Under the pieces are notes generated by a model. The model was not told where the DNA came from. It saw only the letters and a list, made by a program, of their open reading frames with translations, and did not search any database. 28,044 nt of DNA from JBMNKL01 sp050261495 (GTDB lineage Bacteria; Bacillota; Clostridia; Acetivibrionales; DTU013): contig JBLNDI010000117.1 of NCBI GenBank assembly GCA_050261495.1, forward strand, positions 1-28,044, read 5' to 3'. Both the position numbers and the translations under genes were made by a program. This document shows, in pieces, positions 1-8,148 of this stretch (within the stretch, counting starts at the first letter, position 1; the number at the start of each line of letters is the position of its first letter).

Positions 1-2224
1 CGTTGATATGTATCCTGTACGGTTTGTCGCCATCGGACAAGTTAATGTAATAAATCCATTCTCCCATCAAATTTGCATAGTAAGCCCTATCAGGCGTTAA
101 AAGCGTATTGAGGCTGCCGTCGGTTTTCATTTTATAAAGCCGCAGATGCATATCCGTTGACTTTGCGCCGCTGTCCAGGTAATACAGCCATCCTCCGGCA
201 GCATTAAGAAAGGCGCCGGGTTTATCGGACAGCTTGGTTATTGCTGAACCGTCATTCTTGAACCTGTAAATCCCGTCCTGCATGGAGAAATACTGCCATA
301 TGTCATCATTGGCGACATAGCCGCAGTTTGCGATATTTCCCCATGTATTGCCATTTGTCTCTGTGAATCCCCTTGTAATCTCCGCTGTTTTACCTGCGGC
401 ATTCCAGCTGTACTCGAAGCCCAGGGAACTGCATACTGACTCGAGAGGCACATAAACCTGCCCGTTTATTAATTCAGGCGGCGCGGCCAGCTTGATATTT
501 TTGCCGTTGAAAGATCCGACGCTGTTTCCAAGCGTTAGTTTTAAGCTGTTTCCATTTTTCCTTGCAGTGACTGTTTTTGCCTTGGCATCATACGCATAAA
601 CGGCATCCAGGCTGTCAAATATCTGCTTCATAGGTACCATGGGAACACCATTGCTGAACACGGGAGGGTATTTTAATGTAAGCGGCTCTCCGTCAAGTTT
701 AAGCTTAATTCCCGAAGTATCCTTTATATTCAGAGCGGCCTGGTCGGCTACCCACGCTTCGAATTGCTTCTGTTTCTCGGTAAGCACCTTGTTCAACCCG
801 GCCTTCTCAAGAGCGGAATTCAGAACGGGCAGGTATTTGGCTGGATCATATTCGCCATTCATGAGCCCTTCGATATATTTTGCGACCTGTTCCTTACATG
901 AGGCTGATTCTTCCTTTACAGGAGAATTATTAAATTCAAACCCTATCGCCCGGGATGTTGATGCCGTTTTATTAAAATCCTCCAGTTTCTTATACGTATT
1001 CGCATCTTCATTCTTCCATGTGAAATCAAGATACCTGTTTCCTATCATCCAGTTTACATATTGCTCATATGCCGGCTTGCTAATGCTAGCGCCGCTTGGG
1101 TAATCAACCACGTTGTCCGATATTTTGACATAGTGCTTTCCTTCAACGCCAAAATGGAGTAAATTGCTTGAAATGGCGTCATTATTTATAAACTCCATCA
1201 TGCTTACTGCACGTTCCGGGTAACGTGAATGCGCCCATATCGAGTTCATATAGCATGTCGCGCTATACTTGGTCAAGGTAGGTTTCCCGATATTTACAAA
1301 TACCCAGTTATACCCCAGGCTATATCCGCTCAGCAGAGGATTGGCGTCTGACATCAGTTTGCAAAACAATTCTCCGCTGTCCTGGTTGGTGTATTTTTTC
1401 AGATACCCTGCCTTATTGAACTTGTGCAGCGTTTTGAAAAAAGTCATGGTTCCCGGCGAAGCAAATTCATTATAGACCTTGTTATCATTTAAATCATCCG
1501 ACAGGGCGCCGGGAATATGATCGTCATATCCCATCGATTGAAGGCCGGCCAGATCATAGAACGGTCTTTTTGACGTGCAGTTTACCAATGGAATGATTTC
1601 GGGCTGTCTTTTTTTAACCAGGCTGAGAATAGGTTCAATATCCTCGAGTTTCTTAATTTTGCTCAAGTCGATTTTATACTTGTCCACCAGGTCTTTTCTG
1701 AAAACCAATCCGCTCGAAAAAGCGGAGGTCTGCCCGGGAACGGGCAGGGCATACAATTCGCCGTCAACCATGGCAGCTTTTATGACGGAATCACCCAGTA
1801 CCTTCTTTGTTTTTGGAGCCAGCTTGTCAATAATATCATCAAGCGGATAATAAAAGCCTTTCATTACGTCATCTTCGTATGAAAACCAATTTGCCGAAAA
1901 AATCAGATCGATTGTTTCACCGGAAGCATAGTATATACTCTTCTTAGATTCAAAATCACCCCAGTCCAGGAAGGTAAACTTGACGGTATCCCCGGTTTTT
2001 GCAGCAAGATGCTCATTCAGTTCCGCATACATACTGTCAAATCCTTTCGGAGGCATCCCTGGCAAAACCCATTGCAAAGCCACGCCTTCACTTCCCGGCG
2101 CCGCTGCTGCCAACGGCTCGTCGGGCAAATCCGTAATTTCCCCCGGCGCATTGGCTCCCGGGAATATTGACGTAAGAAAAATAGCAAGCAGTACCAATCC
2201 TATGTTGTTTTTAAATGCAAACAT
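1..2224 (-). CDS. Extracellular solute-binding protein with DUF3502, copper-amine-oxidase-N-like and DUF5050-like domains (3' truncated by window edge)
   Basis: The minus-strand frame is open from an ATG at 2224 to the window edge (741 codons). GGGAGGC lies 8 nt upstream of the ATG. Residues 1-26 form a signal peptide ending near GANA; there is no lipobox Cys, unlike most Gram-positive binding proteins of this family. Residues ~35-370 look like a family-1 type sugar or peptide-derivative binding protein. Residues ~380-495 match the DUF3502 pattern (NWMIGNRYL, GFEFNNSPVKEE, EKQKQFEAW). Residues ~500-610 resemble the copper amine oxidase N-terminal domain common in clostridial and Paenibacillus surface proteins (VPMVPMKQIFDSL, GQVYVPLESV). 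From ~615 on, repeated WLYYLD- and WIYYIN-like segments resemble DUF5050. The ligand is unknown, and no transporter permease lies in view. The binding-protein call is firm; the tail domain names are from pattern recognition. Confidence 0.85.
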   Translation of the reverse strand, partial: MFAFKNNIGLVLLAIFLTSIFPGANAPGEITDLPDEPLAAAAPGSEGVALQWVLPGMPPKGFDSMYAELNEHLAAKTGDTVKFTFLDWGDFESKKSIYYASGETIDLIFSANWFSYEDDVMKGFYYPLDDIIDKLAPKTKKVLGDSVIKAAMVDGELYALPVPGQTSAFSSGLVFRKDLVDKYKIDLSKIKKLEDIEPILSLVKKRQPEIIPLVNCTSKRPFYDLAGLQSMGYDDHIPGALSDDLNDNKVYNEFASPGTMTFFKTLHKFNKAGYLKKYTNQDSGELFCKLMSDANPLLSGYSLGYNWVFVNIGKPTLTKYSATCYMNSIWAHSRYPERAVSMMEFINNDAISSNLLHFGVEGKHYVKISDNVVDYPSGASISKPAYEQYVNWMIGNRYLDFTWKNEDANTYKKLEDFNKTASTSRAIGFEFNNSPVKEESASCKEQVAKYIEGLMNGEYDPAKYLPVLNSALEKAGLNKVLTEKQKQFEAWVADQAALNIKDTSGIKLKLDGEPLTLKYPPVFSNGVPMVPMKQIFDSLDAVYAYDAKAKTVTARKNGNSLKLTLGNSVGSFNGKNIKLAAPPELINGQVYVPLESVCSSLGFEYSWNAAGKTAEITRGFTETNGNTWGNIANCGYVANDDIWQYFSMQDGIYRFKNDGSAITKLSDKPGAFLNAAGGWLYYLDSGAKSTDMHLRLYKMKTDGSLNTLLTPDRAYYANLMGEWIYYINLSDGDKPYRIHIN

Positions 2225-2299
2225 TGTTAAAGCCTCCCATTACAATATATGTATTTATTCGACAAATCTTGGCATTTTCCTCTAAAAGCTAAGAAAAGA

Positions 2300-2338
2300 A
2301 ATTAAGGGTAATCAAGGGACGGTTCTTTTTGATTATCC
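2300..2338. repeat. REP-like intergenic element, copy A (GGGACGGT core in a hairpin)
   Basis: The element starts AATTAAGGGTAA and carries AGGGACGGTTCTT. Arms GGGTAATCA (2306-2314) and TGATTATCC (2330-2338) pair with one G-T wobble. A close relative lies at 3888-3920, and the core recurs at 19867-19899. I see no transposase nearby. In the gap between two divergent genes it could also affect transcript ends. Confidence 0.6.
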
Positions 2339-2362
2339 AATCAGTTCATCAATACAGACAGT

Positions 2363-2391
2363 TTTCATACAGTTGTTCAATCTGGTATAAT
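2363..2391 (+). promoter_or_regulatory. Candidate sigma-A promoter for rmuC with extended -10
   Basis: The -10 TATAAT at 2386-2391 is preceded by TGG (an extended -10). A poor -35 (TTTCAT, 2363-2368) sits at 17-nt spacing. It lies about 65 nt upstream of the rmuC start in the correct orientation. Confidence 0.5.
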
Positions 2392-2456
2392 TTATCCTGG
2401 ACGGGCAGTTTATCCATAGGTTATAAAATGCTGCCCATTGCAAGCGGAGGTTGGCC

Positions 2457-3728
2457 ATGGATACTGAGACGATTGTTAACATTGTGCTTGCCGTTCTGAT
2501 GGTAGTTGTTATTGTCCTGCTTATCTTCAGGCGCAAGCCGGATACCGGCGAAATTATCATGCTTTTGAAACGCAACAATGACGAACTCCGGGACAGCGTG
2601 ACAAAGCAGCTATCGGATGGCGCAACCGAGCAGTTCCGGCGTTTTGGGCTTATCCAGGACAGCATTCAGAAAACTTTGCAGGCAAACAGGGAGGAAATGA
2701 GCAAGCAGTTTTTTGAGTTCAGGGAACAGGTTGACTCGCGGCTGTCCTCAATTCAACGCAGCAATGCCGAAAACATCGAAAAGGTCAACGCCACGCTGGA
2801 GAACAAGATAAAGTCGCTGCAGGAAAGCAATGAAAAGCGCCTGGAACAAATGCAGGCCGTGGTGGACGAAAAACTTCAAAAGACCCTTGAAACGCGGCTT
2901 GCCCAGTCCTTTGAACTGGTCAGCAAGCAGCTTGACAATGTGCAGCAGGGGCTGGGGGAAATGAAAAACCTTGCTGCCGACGCTAAAAGCATCAGGAACG
3001 CGCTTATTAATGTCAAGGAGCGCGGCACATACGGCGAGGTCCGCCTTGAAAAATTGCTCTCCGATATACTTGCGCCGGGTCAGTATGAAATGAACGTGGA
3101 AATCGGCAATAACAATCGGGTTGAGTTTGCAATCAAGCTGCCCGGCAACGGCGATGTACCGGTTTACCTGCCGATTGACTCGAAATTCCCGATCGAGGAC
3201 TACAACCGTTTGCTTGATGCCGAGGACAAGCTTGCAATTGATGAGGCAAGACGGTCTCTTGCGCAGAAAATACGAATTTTCGCCAAAGAAATTTATGACA
3301 AGTATATCATGCCGCCAAAAACCACGGACTTTGCCCTCATGTTTCTTCCGACCGAGGGATTGTACGCCGAGGTCGTCCAGAATGCAGCCCTGTTTGAAGA
3401 ACTGCGCAACAAGTATAAAGTAACGGCAGTCGGTGCGACTACCCTTTCCGCGTTCTTAAGTTCGCTCCAGATGGGTTTCAAGACTTTGGCCATCGAAAAA
3501 CGATCCCAGGAAGTTTGGGACACGCTGCGGTCGGTTAAGTCCGAATTCATCAAGTTCGGAGATATCCTCGACAAGGCTCACAAGCAGATTCAGACAGTCG
3601 ACAAGACCTTGGAAGAGATTGTCCGGAGGCGAACGAGAGCCATCAACAGGACCCTGCGCAACGTCGAGGAACTCGGCGAAACCGAAAGCCCGCGCTTGCT
3701 TGAAGCAGCGGGCGAGGATGAAAATTAA
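2457..3728 (+). CDS. rmuC: DNA recombination protein RmuC family
   Basis: The product is 423 aa if started at the ATG at 2457; GGAGG at 2446-2450 is 6 nt upstream. A TTG at 2451 is in frame but abuts the ribosome site, so ATG is preferred. Residues ~6-24 are one hydrophobic membrane anchor (IVNIVLAVLMVVVIVLLIF). A long predicted coiled coil covers ~35-170. The RmuC domain follows, with the conserved RGTYGEVRLEKLL, DSKFPIEDY, FLPTEGLYAE and GATTLSAFL segments. In E. coli RmuC limits recombination at inverted repeats; its biochemical activity is uncertain, though a nuclease-like fold has been proposed. It is monocistronic here, with its own candidate promoter. Confidence 0.92.
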   Translation: MDTETIVNIVLAVLMVVVIVLLIFRRKPDTGEIIMLLKRNNDELRDSVTKQLSDGATEQFRRFGLIQDSIQKTLQANREEMSKQFFEFREQVDSRLSSIQRSNAENIEKVNATLENKIKSLQESNEKRLEQMQAVVDEKLQKTLETRLAQSFELVSKQLDNVQQGLGEMKNLAADAKSIRNALINVKERGTYGEVRLEKLLSDILAPGQYEMNVEIGNNNRVEFAIKLPGNGDVPVYLPIDSKFPIEDYNRLLDAEDKLAIDEARRSLAQKIRIFAKEIYDKYIMPPKTTDFALMFLPTEGLYAEVVQNAALFEELRNKYKVTAVGATTLSAFLSSLQMGFKTLAIEKRSQEVWDTLRSVKSEFIKFGDILDKAHKQIQTVDKTLEEIVRRRTRAINRTLRNVEELGETESPRLLEAAGEDEN

Positions 3729-3887
3729 GCTGCCGGCTGCGGAACCGGATGTTAGGGAAATGTTATTTTTATGGGACGATTTTCATATTGTCAAACATAC
3801 GTAAGTAAAATACAATAGAATTATGCCCAAAAACAGAATGAACCGTCCGCGCTGCAGGGATAATTATAATACACAGCCAAGGTTTGC

Positions 3888-3920
3888 AATTAAGGGTAAA
3901 CGAGGGACGGTCTTATTGAC
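3888..3920. repeat. REP-like intergenic element, copy B
   Basis: AATTAAGGGTAA followed by GAGGGACGGTC and TTATTGAC is nearly the same as copy A at 2300-2338 over the first ~26 nt, but lacks the clear pairing right arm. An inverted core (GAACCGTCC) lies 40 nt upstream. Confidence 0.55.
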
Positions 3921-4003
3921 AAAAAAATAAACGGCGAGAAAAATTTTCTGTTTAGAAATAAAAAAAACGGGAAATAAAAATTGAATGCATTGAATTGTTA
4001 AAT

Positions 4004-4030
4004 ACTTGACAAACAAATGAATGGTCAAGT
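4004..4030. promoter_or_regulatory. Inverted repeat upstream of ndh2, possible operator
   Basis: ACTTGAC (4004-4010) and GTCAAGT (4024-4030) are perfect 7-bp arms separated by 13 nt. The left arm includes a TTGACA hexamer (4006-4011) that could be a -35, but no good -10 lies at 17 nt. The position, 80 nt before the first EET gene, fits a regulator site. The regulator is unknown. Confidence 0.35.
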
Positions 4031-4110
4031 GCTGCAAACAAGCGGTACAAGCGGGTGAAATACTATAAGACTAAGCAATATGCTTAACCAAAAAACGGGA
4101 GTGTGTAAAG

Positions 4111-6159
4111 ATGAAAGTTGTTATTGTCGGTGCCGGTTATGCGGGCGTGCTGACGGCAAAAAAGCTTGAAAAGAAGCTGAAGAAAAACAGCGACGTATCA
4201 ATCACGGTGATTGACAAAAATCCATTCCATACTATGCTGACCGAGCTTCACGAGGTAGCTGCCGCACGTGTTGACGAGGATAGCATAAGGTTGAGCCTGA
4301 AAAGAATTTTTGCAGGCCGGGATATCGATTTCAGGCAGGATACGGTGGAGTCGATAGACTTCGAAAAAAGACTTGTTGTGGGGAAAGCCGAACAGTATCC
4401 GTATGATTACCTTGTCATCGCGGCAGGTTCCAAGCACACATATTGGGACGTTCCCGGCGCGAAAGAGAATTCGTTCGGGTTATGGTCCTATGAAGACGCG
4501 ATGAAGCTGAAAGAGCATTTTCACGAGGTTTTCAGAAAAGCGGCGGTTGAAACCAACGTCGACGAGAAGAAACGACTTCTTACGTTCCACATTGTGGGCG
4601 CAAGCTTCACAGGTGTTGAAATGGCGGGAGAACTTGCGGAATATGTCCCGATTTTGTGCGATAAGTACGAAGTAGACAGGGAACTGGTTTCAATTACGGT
4701 TATGGATATGCTTTCCCGAATAGTGCCCGCGCTGCCGGAGAAACTTTCGGCAAAAGCTGAAAGGCGGCTTAGAAAAATGGGCGTCAGGGTACTCCTGAAC
4801 ACAAGCGTTGTAAGCGTAGGGAGCGACGACATTGAATATAGAGATAACGGAAACTTTATCACTGAGAAGACAAGTACGGTTATCTGGGCTGCGGGAATAG
4901 AAGCGGCGGACATAACTCAGAAAGCTGCAGCCACACTGCAGTCGAACGGCAGGGGACGAATCAAGCTTGACCCGTATCTTCGTTCGCTTGACGATGAAAG
5001 GGTGTATGTTGCAGGCGACAACATGTTTTACGTGCCGGAGGGGAAAAACAGCCCCGTGCCCCAGGTTGTGGAAAACTGCGAGCAGTGCTCCGTCATCGTG
5101 GCGCATAATATTGCATGCGCAATAACCGGCAAGGGTGAAATGAAAGAATACAAGCCGGCATTCCACGGACTCATGGTCAGCCTTGGCGGGCGTTACGGCG
5201 TTGCGTACGTGGGCACGGAAAAAAAGAAAGTTTCATTGCCTTCGTTTTTCTCAATGTTTGTCAAGCATTTTATAAATATTGTATATTTTTTGCAGGTACT
5301 CGGATGGAACAAGGTTTTCAGCTACGTCAAGCATGAATTTTTCACCATCAGGAACAGGAGAAGCTTCCTGGGCGGCCATTTTTCCAACAGGACTCCCAGC
5401 TTCCTCCTTGTGCCGCTTCGGATCTGGCTGGGCGCCGTCTGGGTGTTTGAAGGGATCAAAAAAATCGTTGAAGGCTGGTTTGTATCACCAAAACTGACTG
5501 GCTTTTTTAGCGGCGCGAATAACTGGTACAACAGCATACTGTCCGGAGGCGGCGCGACCGACGGTACAAGCGGGGCAACGCCAAGCGCGATGAGTTCGGC
5601 AACACAGCAGGTGGCAGACGCGGTAAGCTCGGCGACACAGCAGGCAGCAGATGCGGTTAGTTCCGCAACGGCGGCCGCCGAGGGAGCGGCGGAAGCCGTA
5701 AGAAGCGCCGGGACGGCAATATTCAATATTGACTTTCTTGGTTTGTTCAGGACGATTTTTGTGAGCGGAAAAGCTCCCGCCCAATCGACATTGAATGATT
5801 ATGCTTTCAAGCTGGATATTCCACTTTTAAATAAATTTATAGAAGGATTAGTCCTCCCCTACGATACGATACAGATGATTATGCAGATTGTGATAGTGCT
5901 TGCCGAGATACTTATCGGCCTGGCTCTTATCGGCGGGCTGTTCACGACGCTGGCCTCGGGGGCGTCGCTTGTGCTCCAGTCGATGTTTGTTACAACTACC
6001 GGCTTGTACCTTTCGACGTTCTGGATGGTATTTGCGGCGATAGCCCTGCTTATCGGAGGCGGCAGAATATTCGGGCTGGATTATTACGTAATGCCTTTCC
6101 TTAAAAATAAATGGAAGAATGTAAAGTGGGTTAGAAAGTGGTACCTGTATCATGATTGA
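4111..6159 (+). CDS. ndh2: Type II NADH dehydrogenase fused to a DoxX-like membrane domain (EET Ndh2)
   Basis: The 682-aa protein has an N-terminal NDH-2 flavoprotein (residues 1-~400) and a C-terminal membrane domain. Seen: FAD-binding GAGYAG at 7-12, the NADH-binding motif GASFTGVE at 163-170, and the FAD-proximal AGDN at 301-304. Ordinary NDH-2 proteins end near 400 aa, so the extension marks the EET type described in Listeria. Hydrophobic segments lie at ~431-449, ~587-612, ~615-632 and ~633-651, and the basic C-terminus is likely cytosolic. Between the first two lies a ~135-residue insert, probably extracellular. It contains DGTSGAT (484-490), a match to the ApbE flavinylation motif, followed by an 11-residue Ser/Ala repeat (495-516 and degenerate copies). 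It would oxidise NADH and reduce a demethylmenaquinone. The last 8 nt overlap dmkB. The naming of the membrane domain is an inference. Confidence 0.92.
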   Translation: MKVVIVGAGYAGVLTAKKLEKKLKKNSDVSITVIDKNPFHTMLTELHEVAAARVDEDSIRLSLKRIFAGRDIDFRQDTVESIDFEKRLVVGKAEQYPYDYLVIAAGSKHTYWDVPGAKENSFGLWSYEDAMKLKEHFHEVFRKAAVETNVDEKKRLLTFHIVGASFTGVEMAGELAEYVPILCDKYEVDRELVSITVMDMLSRIVPALPEKLSAKAERRLRKMGVRVLLNTSVVSVGSDDIEYRDNGNFITEKTSTVIWAAGIEAADITQKAAATLQSNGRGRIKLDPYLRSLDDERVYVAGDNMFYVPEGKNSPVPQVVENCEQCSVIVAHNIACAITGKGEMKEYKPAFHGLMVSLGGRYGVAYVGTEKKKVSLPSFFSMFVKHFINIVYFLQVLGWNKVFSYVKHEFFTIRNRRSFLGGHFSNRTPSFLLVPLRIWLGAVWVFEGIKKIVEGWFVSPKLTGFFSGANNWYNSILSGGGATDGTSGATPSAMSSATQQVADAVSSATQQAADAVSSATAAAEGAAEAVRSAGTAIFNIDFLGLFRTIFVSGKAPAQSTLNDYAFKLDIPLLNKFIEGLVLPYDTIQMIMQIVIVLAEILIGLALIGGLFTTLASGASLVLQSMFVTTTGLYLSTFWMVFAAIALLIGGGRIFGLDYYVMPFLKNKWKNVKWVRKWYLYHD

Positions 6160-7150
6160 AAATAACGGATCGCAAAAGGAAGAAATCCGGTATTTAACTT
6201 ATGGAGAAGCCTTGGAACTGGTAAAGGATTTGACCTCGGAGAAGCTGTTTTCTTCTCCCAGGGTTGTGCGGAAATACACGGAACATCTTGCCAAATCCCG
6301 GGGCAAGTATATCAGGGCGGCTTCTTTGCTAGCCTGCGCAATGAATGATGAAGGATTGGTGCACCCTGATGCGGCGCACCTTGCGGCAGCCATTGAAATA
6401 CTGCACCTGGCGACGCTCGTTCACGATGACGTGATCGATGATGCCGACATACGCAGGGGACTTCCGACGGTACAGAAAAAATTCGGGAAAAAGACGGCCG
6501 TTATTTGCGGAGATTACCTGTTGTGTGTTGCCCTGAAAATGGCGGTGTCCACAGATAAAGGCAAAGAATTCCCGGATATCAGGATGCCGGATTATGTAAT
6601 GAAAATATGCTCGGGAGAACTGATGCAGCATTTGAACGCCGGAAATTTCGAGTTGTCGCCGTACGAGTATCTTAAAATCATATCGGGGAAAACAGCTGAG
6701 CTTTTCGAAGCATCCTTCCATGCCGGGGCGTACCTGTCAGGACGCAGCCGTTCTGAAATAACCATATACAGGAGGCTTGGCCATTATCTCGGGATGATAT
6801 TTCAACTGACGGACGACTGCCTGGATTTCGAGGCTGCCGAGGATGATATCGGGAAGCCTGTCTTGTCCGATTTTGAAAAGAATGTGATGACACTGCCCAT
6901 CATTCACGCCTTCCGGAAAGTTGCGGGACTCAAAGACAAAGCCGTAAAAAGCGGGATTTCTGCAAATGAAATACTGGAGGGCGTCAAGGCTGCGGCAAGT
7001 CTCGAATATACACGTTCGGTGGCTAAAAAGTATTACGCCAAGTATTTAAAGCTCTTGGAAACGCTGCCGGCTGCCGAATGCAAGAAAAAAATCCTGAAAG
7101 AACTGCTTGATAAATCATTCCGGGTTTTCAAGGGAGAGCAGAGGGCATGA
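6152..7150 (+). CDS. dmkB: Polyprenyl diphosphate synthase, EET-dedicated (DmkB / HepT-like)
   Basis: The 332-aa product is a trans-isoprenyl diphosphate synthase. It has both aspartate-rich motifs, DDVID at 92-96 and DDCLD at 221-225, the GKYIRA segment (~51-56; GKxxRP in most relatives) and GDYLL near 120. It would condense isopentenyl diphosphate units into the side chain used by DmkA next door. The start overlaps the end of ndh2 by 8 nt and the stop overlaps dmkA by 4 nt (ATGA), suggesting translational coupling. The start at 6152 has only a weak ribosome site, as expected for a coupled gene. On its own the sequence cannot be told from housekeeping heptaprenyl synthases; the EET role comes from context. 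Confidence 0.88.
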   Translation: MIENNGSQKEEIRYLTYGEALELVKDLTSEKLFSSPRVVRKYTEHLAKSRGKYIRAASLLACAMNDEGLVHPDAAHLAAAIEILHLATLVHDDVIDDADIRRGLPTVQKKFGKKTAVICGDYLLCVALKMAVSTDKGKEFPDIRMPDYVMKICSGELMQHLNAGNFELSPYEYLKIISGKTAELFEASFHAGAYLSGRSRSEITIYRRLGHYLGMIFQLTDDCLDFEAAEDDIGKPVLSDFEKNVMTLPIIHAFRKVAGLKDKAVKSGISANEILEGVKAAASLEYTRSVAKKYYAKYLKLLETLPAAECKKKILKELLDKSFRVFKGEQRA

Positions 7151-8061
7151 TACGCAGATTTTTAAGCTATGTTGAAATAAAAACCAAAATCACAAGCTTG
7201 TTTGCTTTTTTAATGACGCTGGCTTTCCTGGCCTACAGGGAGCAGCGTATAAACTGGCTCAGGACCTCCGTGTTCTTTCTTTCAATGTTTTTGTTTGACC
7301 TGACGACAACCGCCATAAATAATTACATTGATACCAAGACAAACGGGGTGCCGCTGCAGTTTGGACGCAAAACGGCGCTGGCCATCATTTATGCCCTCTT
7401 TGTCGTAAGCACGGCGCTTGGCCTGTATCTTGCCTATATAACTGACATTGTTGTGCTTATCCTGGGCGGCGCATGCTTTATAACAGGCGTTCTTTATACG
7501 TACGGACCGGTCCCGTTTTCACGCCAGCCGCTGGGAGAGATCCTGTCCGGAATATTTTACGGTTTTTTCATACCGTTTTTAGTACTGTACATAAACATGC
7601 CGCCGGGAACATTTTTGAGGCTGGATGCAGGATGGGGCATGGTCAGCCTTGACATAATGGTGTGTCCGATGCTTGAAGTGATACTGCTGTCGGTGGCTCC
7701 GACCTGTACGACCGCAAACATCATGCTGGCAAATAACATATGCGACGTCGAAAAGGATATGGCCATAAGAAGACATACGCTTCCGTACTACATAGGGAAA
7801 AAGTCGCTGTCCCTTTTTGCGTGGCTGTATTATACGATTTATGCGGCTGTTGTCGTAATGACGGTTCTGAAAATATTGCCGCCGGTCTGCCTGCTGTTCC
7901 TGCTTACGATAATACCCGTCCGCAAGAACATTAAGAGGTTCCTGGAGTACCAGGAAAAAGCCACGACTTTCATGACTTCAATTATAAACTACATAATAAT
8001 TATGGGATCAATAACGCTGCTGATTTTTGCCGGCGCGGTTATAAAAGGGCTGGCAAATTGA
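7147..8061 (+). CDS. dmkA: UbiA-family prenyltransferase, demethylmenaquinone synthesis (DmkA / MenA-like)
   Basis: This is a 304-aa polytopic membrane protein with about eight hydrophobic segments. The first Asp-rich loop reads NNYIDTKTNG (~58-67), a reduced form of the NDxxDxxxD motif. The second is DVEKD at 200-204, followed by the RRHTLP segment. It would prenylate 1,4-dihydroxy-2-naphthoate to make a demethylmenaquinone reserved for EET, as the Listeria homologue does. It overlaps dmkB by ATGA. A separate housekeeping MenA may exist elsewhere; that cannot be seen here. The family call is firm and the specific substrate is inferred from the locus. Confidence 0.87.
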   Translation: MIRRFLSYVEIKTKITSLFAFLMTLAFLAYREQRINWLRTSVFFLSMFLFDLTTTAINNYIDTKTNGVPLQFGRKTALAIIYALFVVSTALGLYLAYITDIVVLILGGACFITGVLYTYGPVPFSRQPLGEILSGIFYGFFIPFLVLYINMPPGTFLRLDAGWGMVSLDIMVCPMLEVILLSVAPTCTTANIMLANNICDVEKDMAIRRHTLPYYIGKKSLSLFAWLYYTIYAAVVVMTVLKILPPVCLLFLLTIIPVRKNIKRFLEYQEKATTFMTSIINYIIIMGSITLLIFAGAVIKGLAN

Positions 8062-8065
8062 TTGG

Positions 8066-8141
8066 GTCGGAGAAAAATGGGCAAGGCAGGCGAGTAATAT
8101 AAAGTCGGAGAAAAATGGGCAAGGCAGGCGAGTAATATAAA
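8066..8141 (+). repeat. Perfect 38-bp tandem direct repeat (two copies) with a mini-ORF in each unit
   Basis: Units 8066-8103 and 8104-8141 are identical. Each has GGAG, four A residues, then ATG and a six-codon ORF (MGKAGE) ending TAA: 8077-8097 and 8115-8135. The period is not a multiple of 3. The second stop is 13 nt before the eetA TTG start. This may be a leader-peptide or translation-coupling device, or a recent duplication. Confidence 0.85.
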
Positions 8142-8148
8142 AAAGAGG

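Larger units (their letters stand above)
3729..4110. other. Intergenic region between rmuC and the EET locus
   Basis: This 382-nt AT-rich gap has no convincing gene. It holds GAACCGTCC at 3840-3848, which is the inverse of the GGACGGTTC core, a second REP-like copy at 3888-3920, and the inverted repeat at 4004-4030. The ndh2 ribosome site is GGGAG about 9 nt before the ATG. I found no strong intrinsic terminator for rmuC. Confidence 0.6.

Noticed and set aside
639..2285. Plus-strand open frames (e.g. 639-1103, 1980-2285)
   Set aside because: They are antisense to the solute-binding protein gene, which is open across the whole region with recognisable domains.
5322..5784. Minus-strand open frames in the Ndh2 linker region
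   Set aside because: They are reverse translations of the low-complexity Ser/Ala repeat within ndh2.
8066..8141. CRISPR-like array
   Set aside because: Only two units directly abut each other with no spacer; it is a simple tandem duplication.
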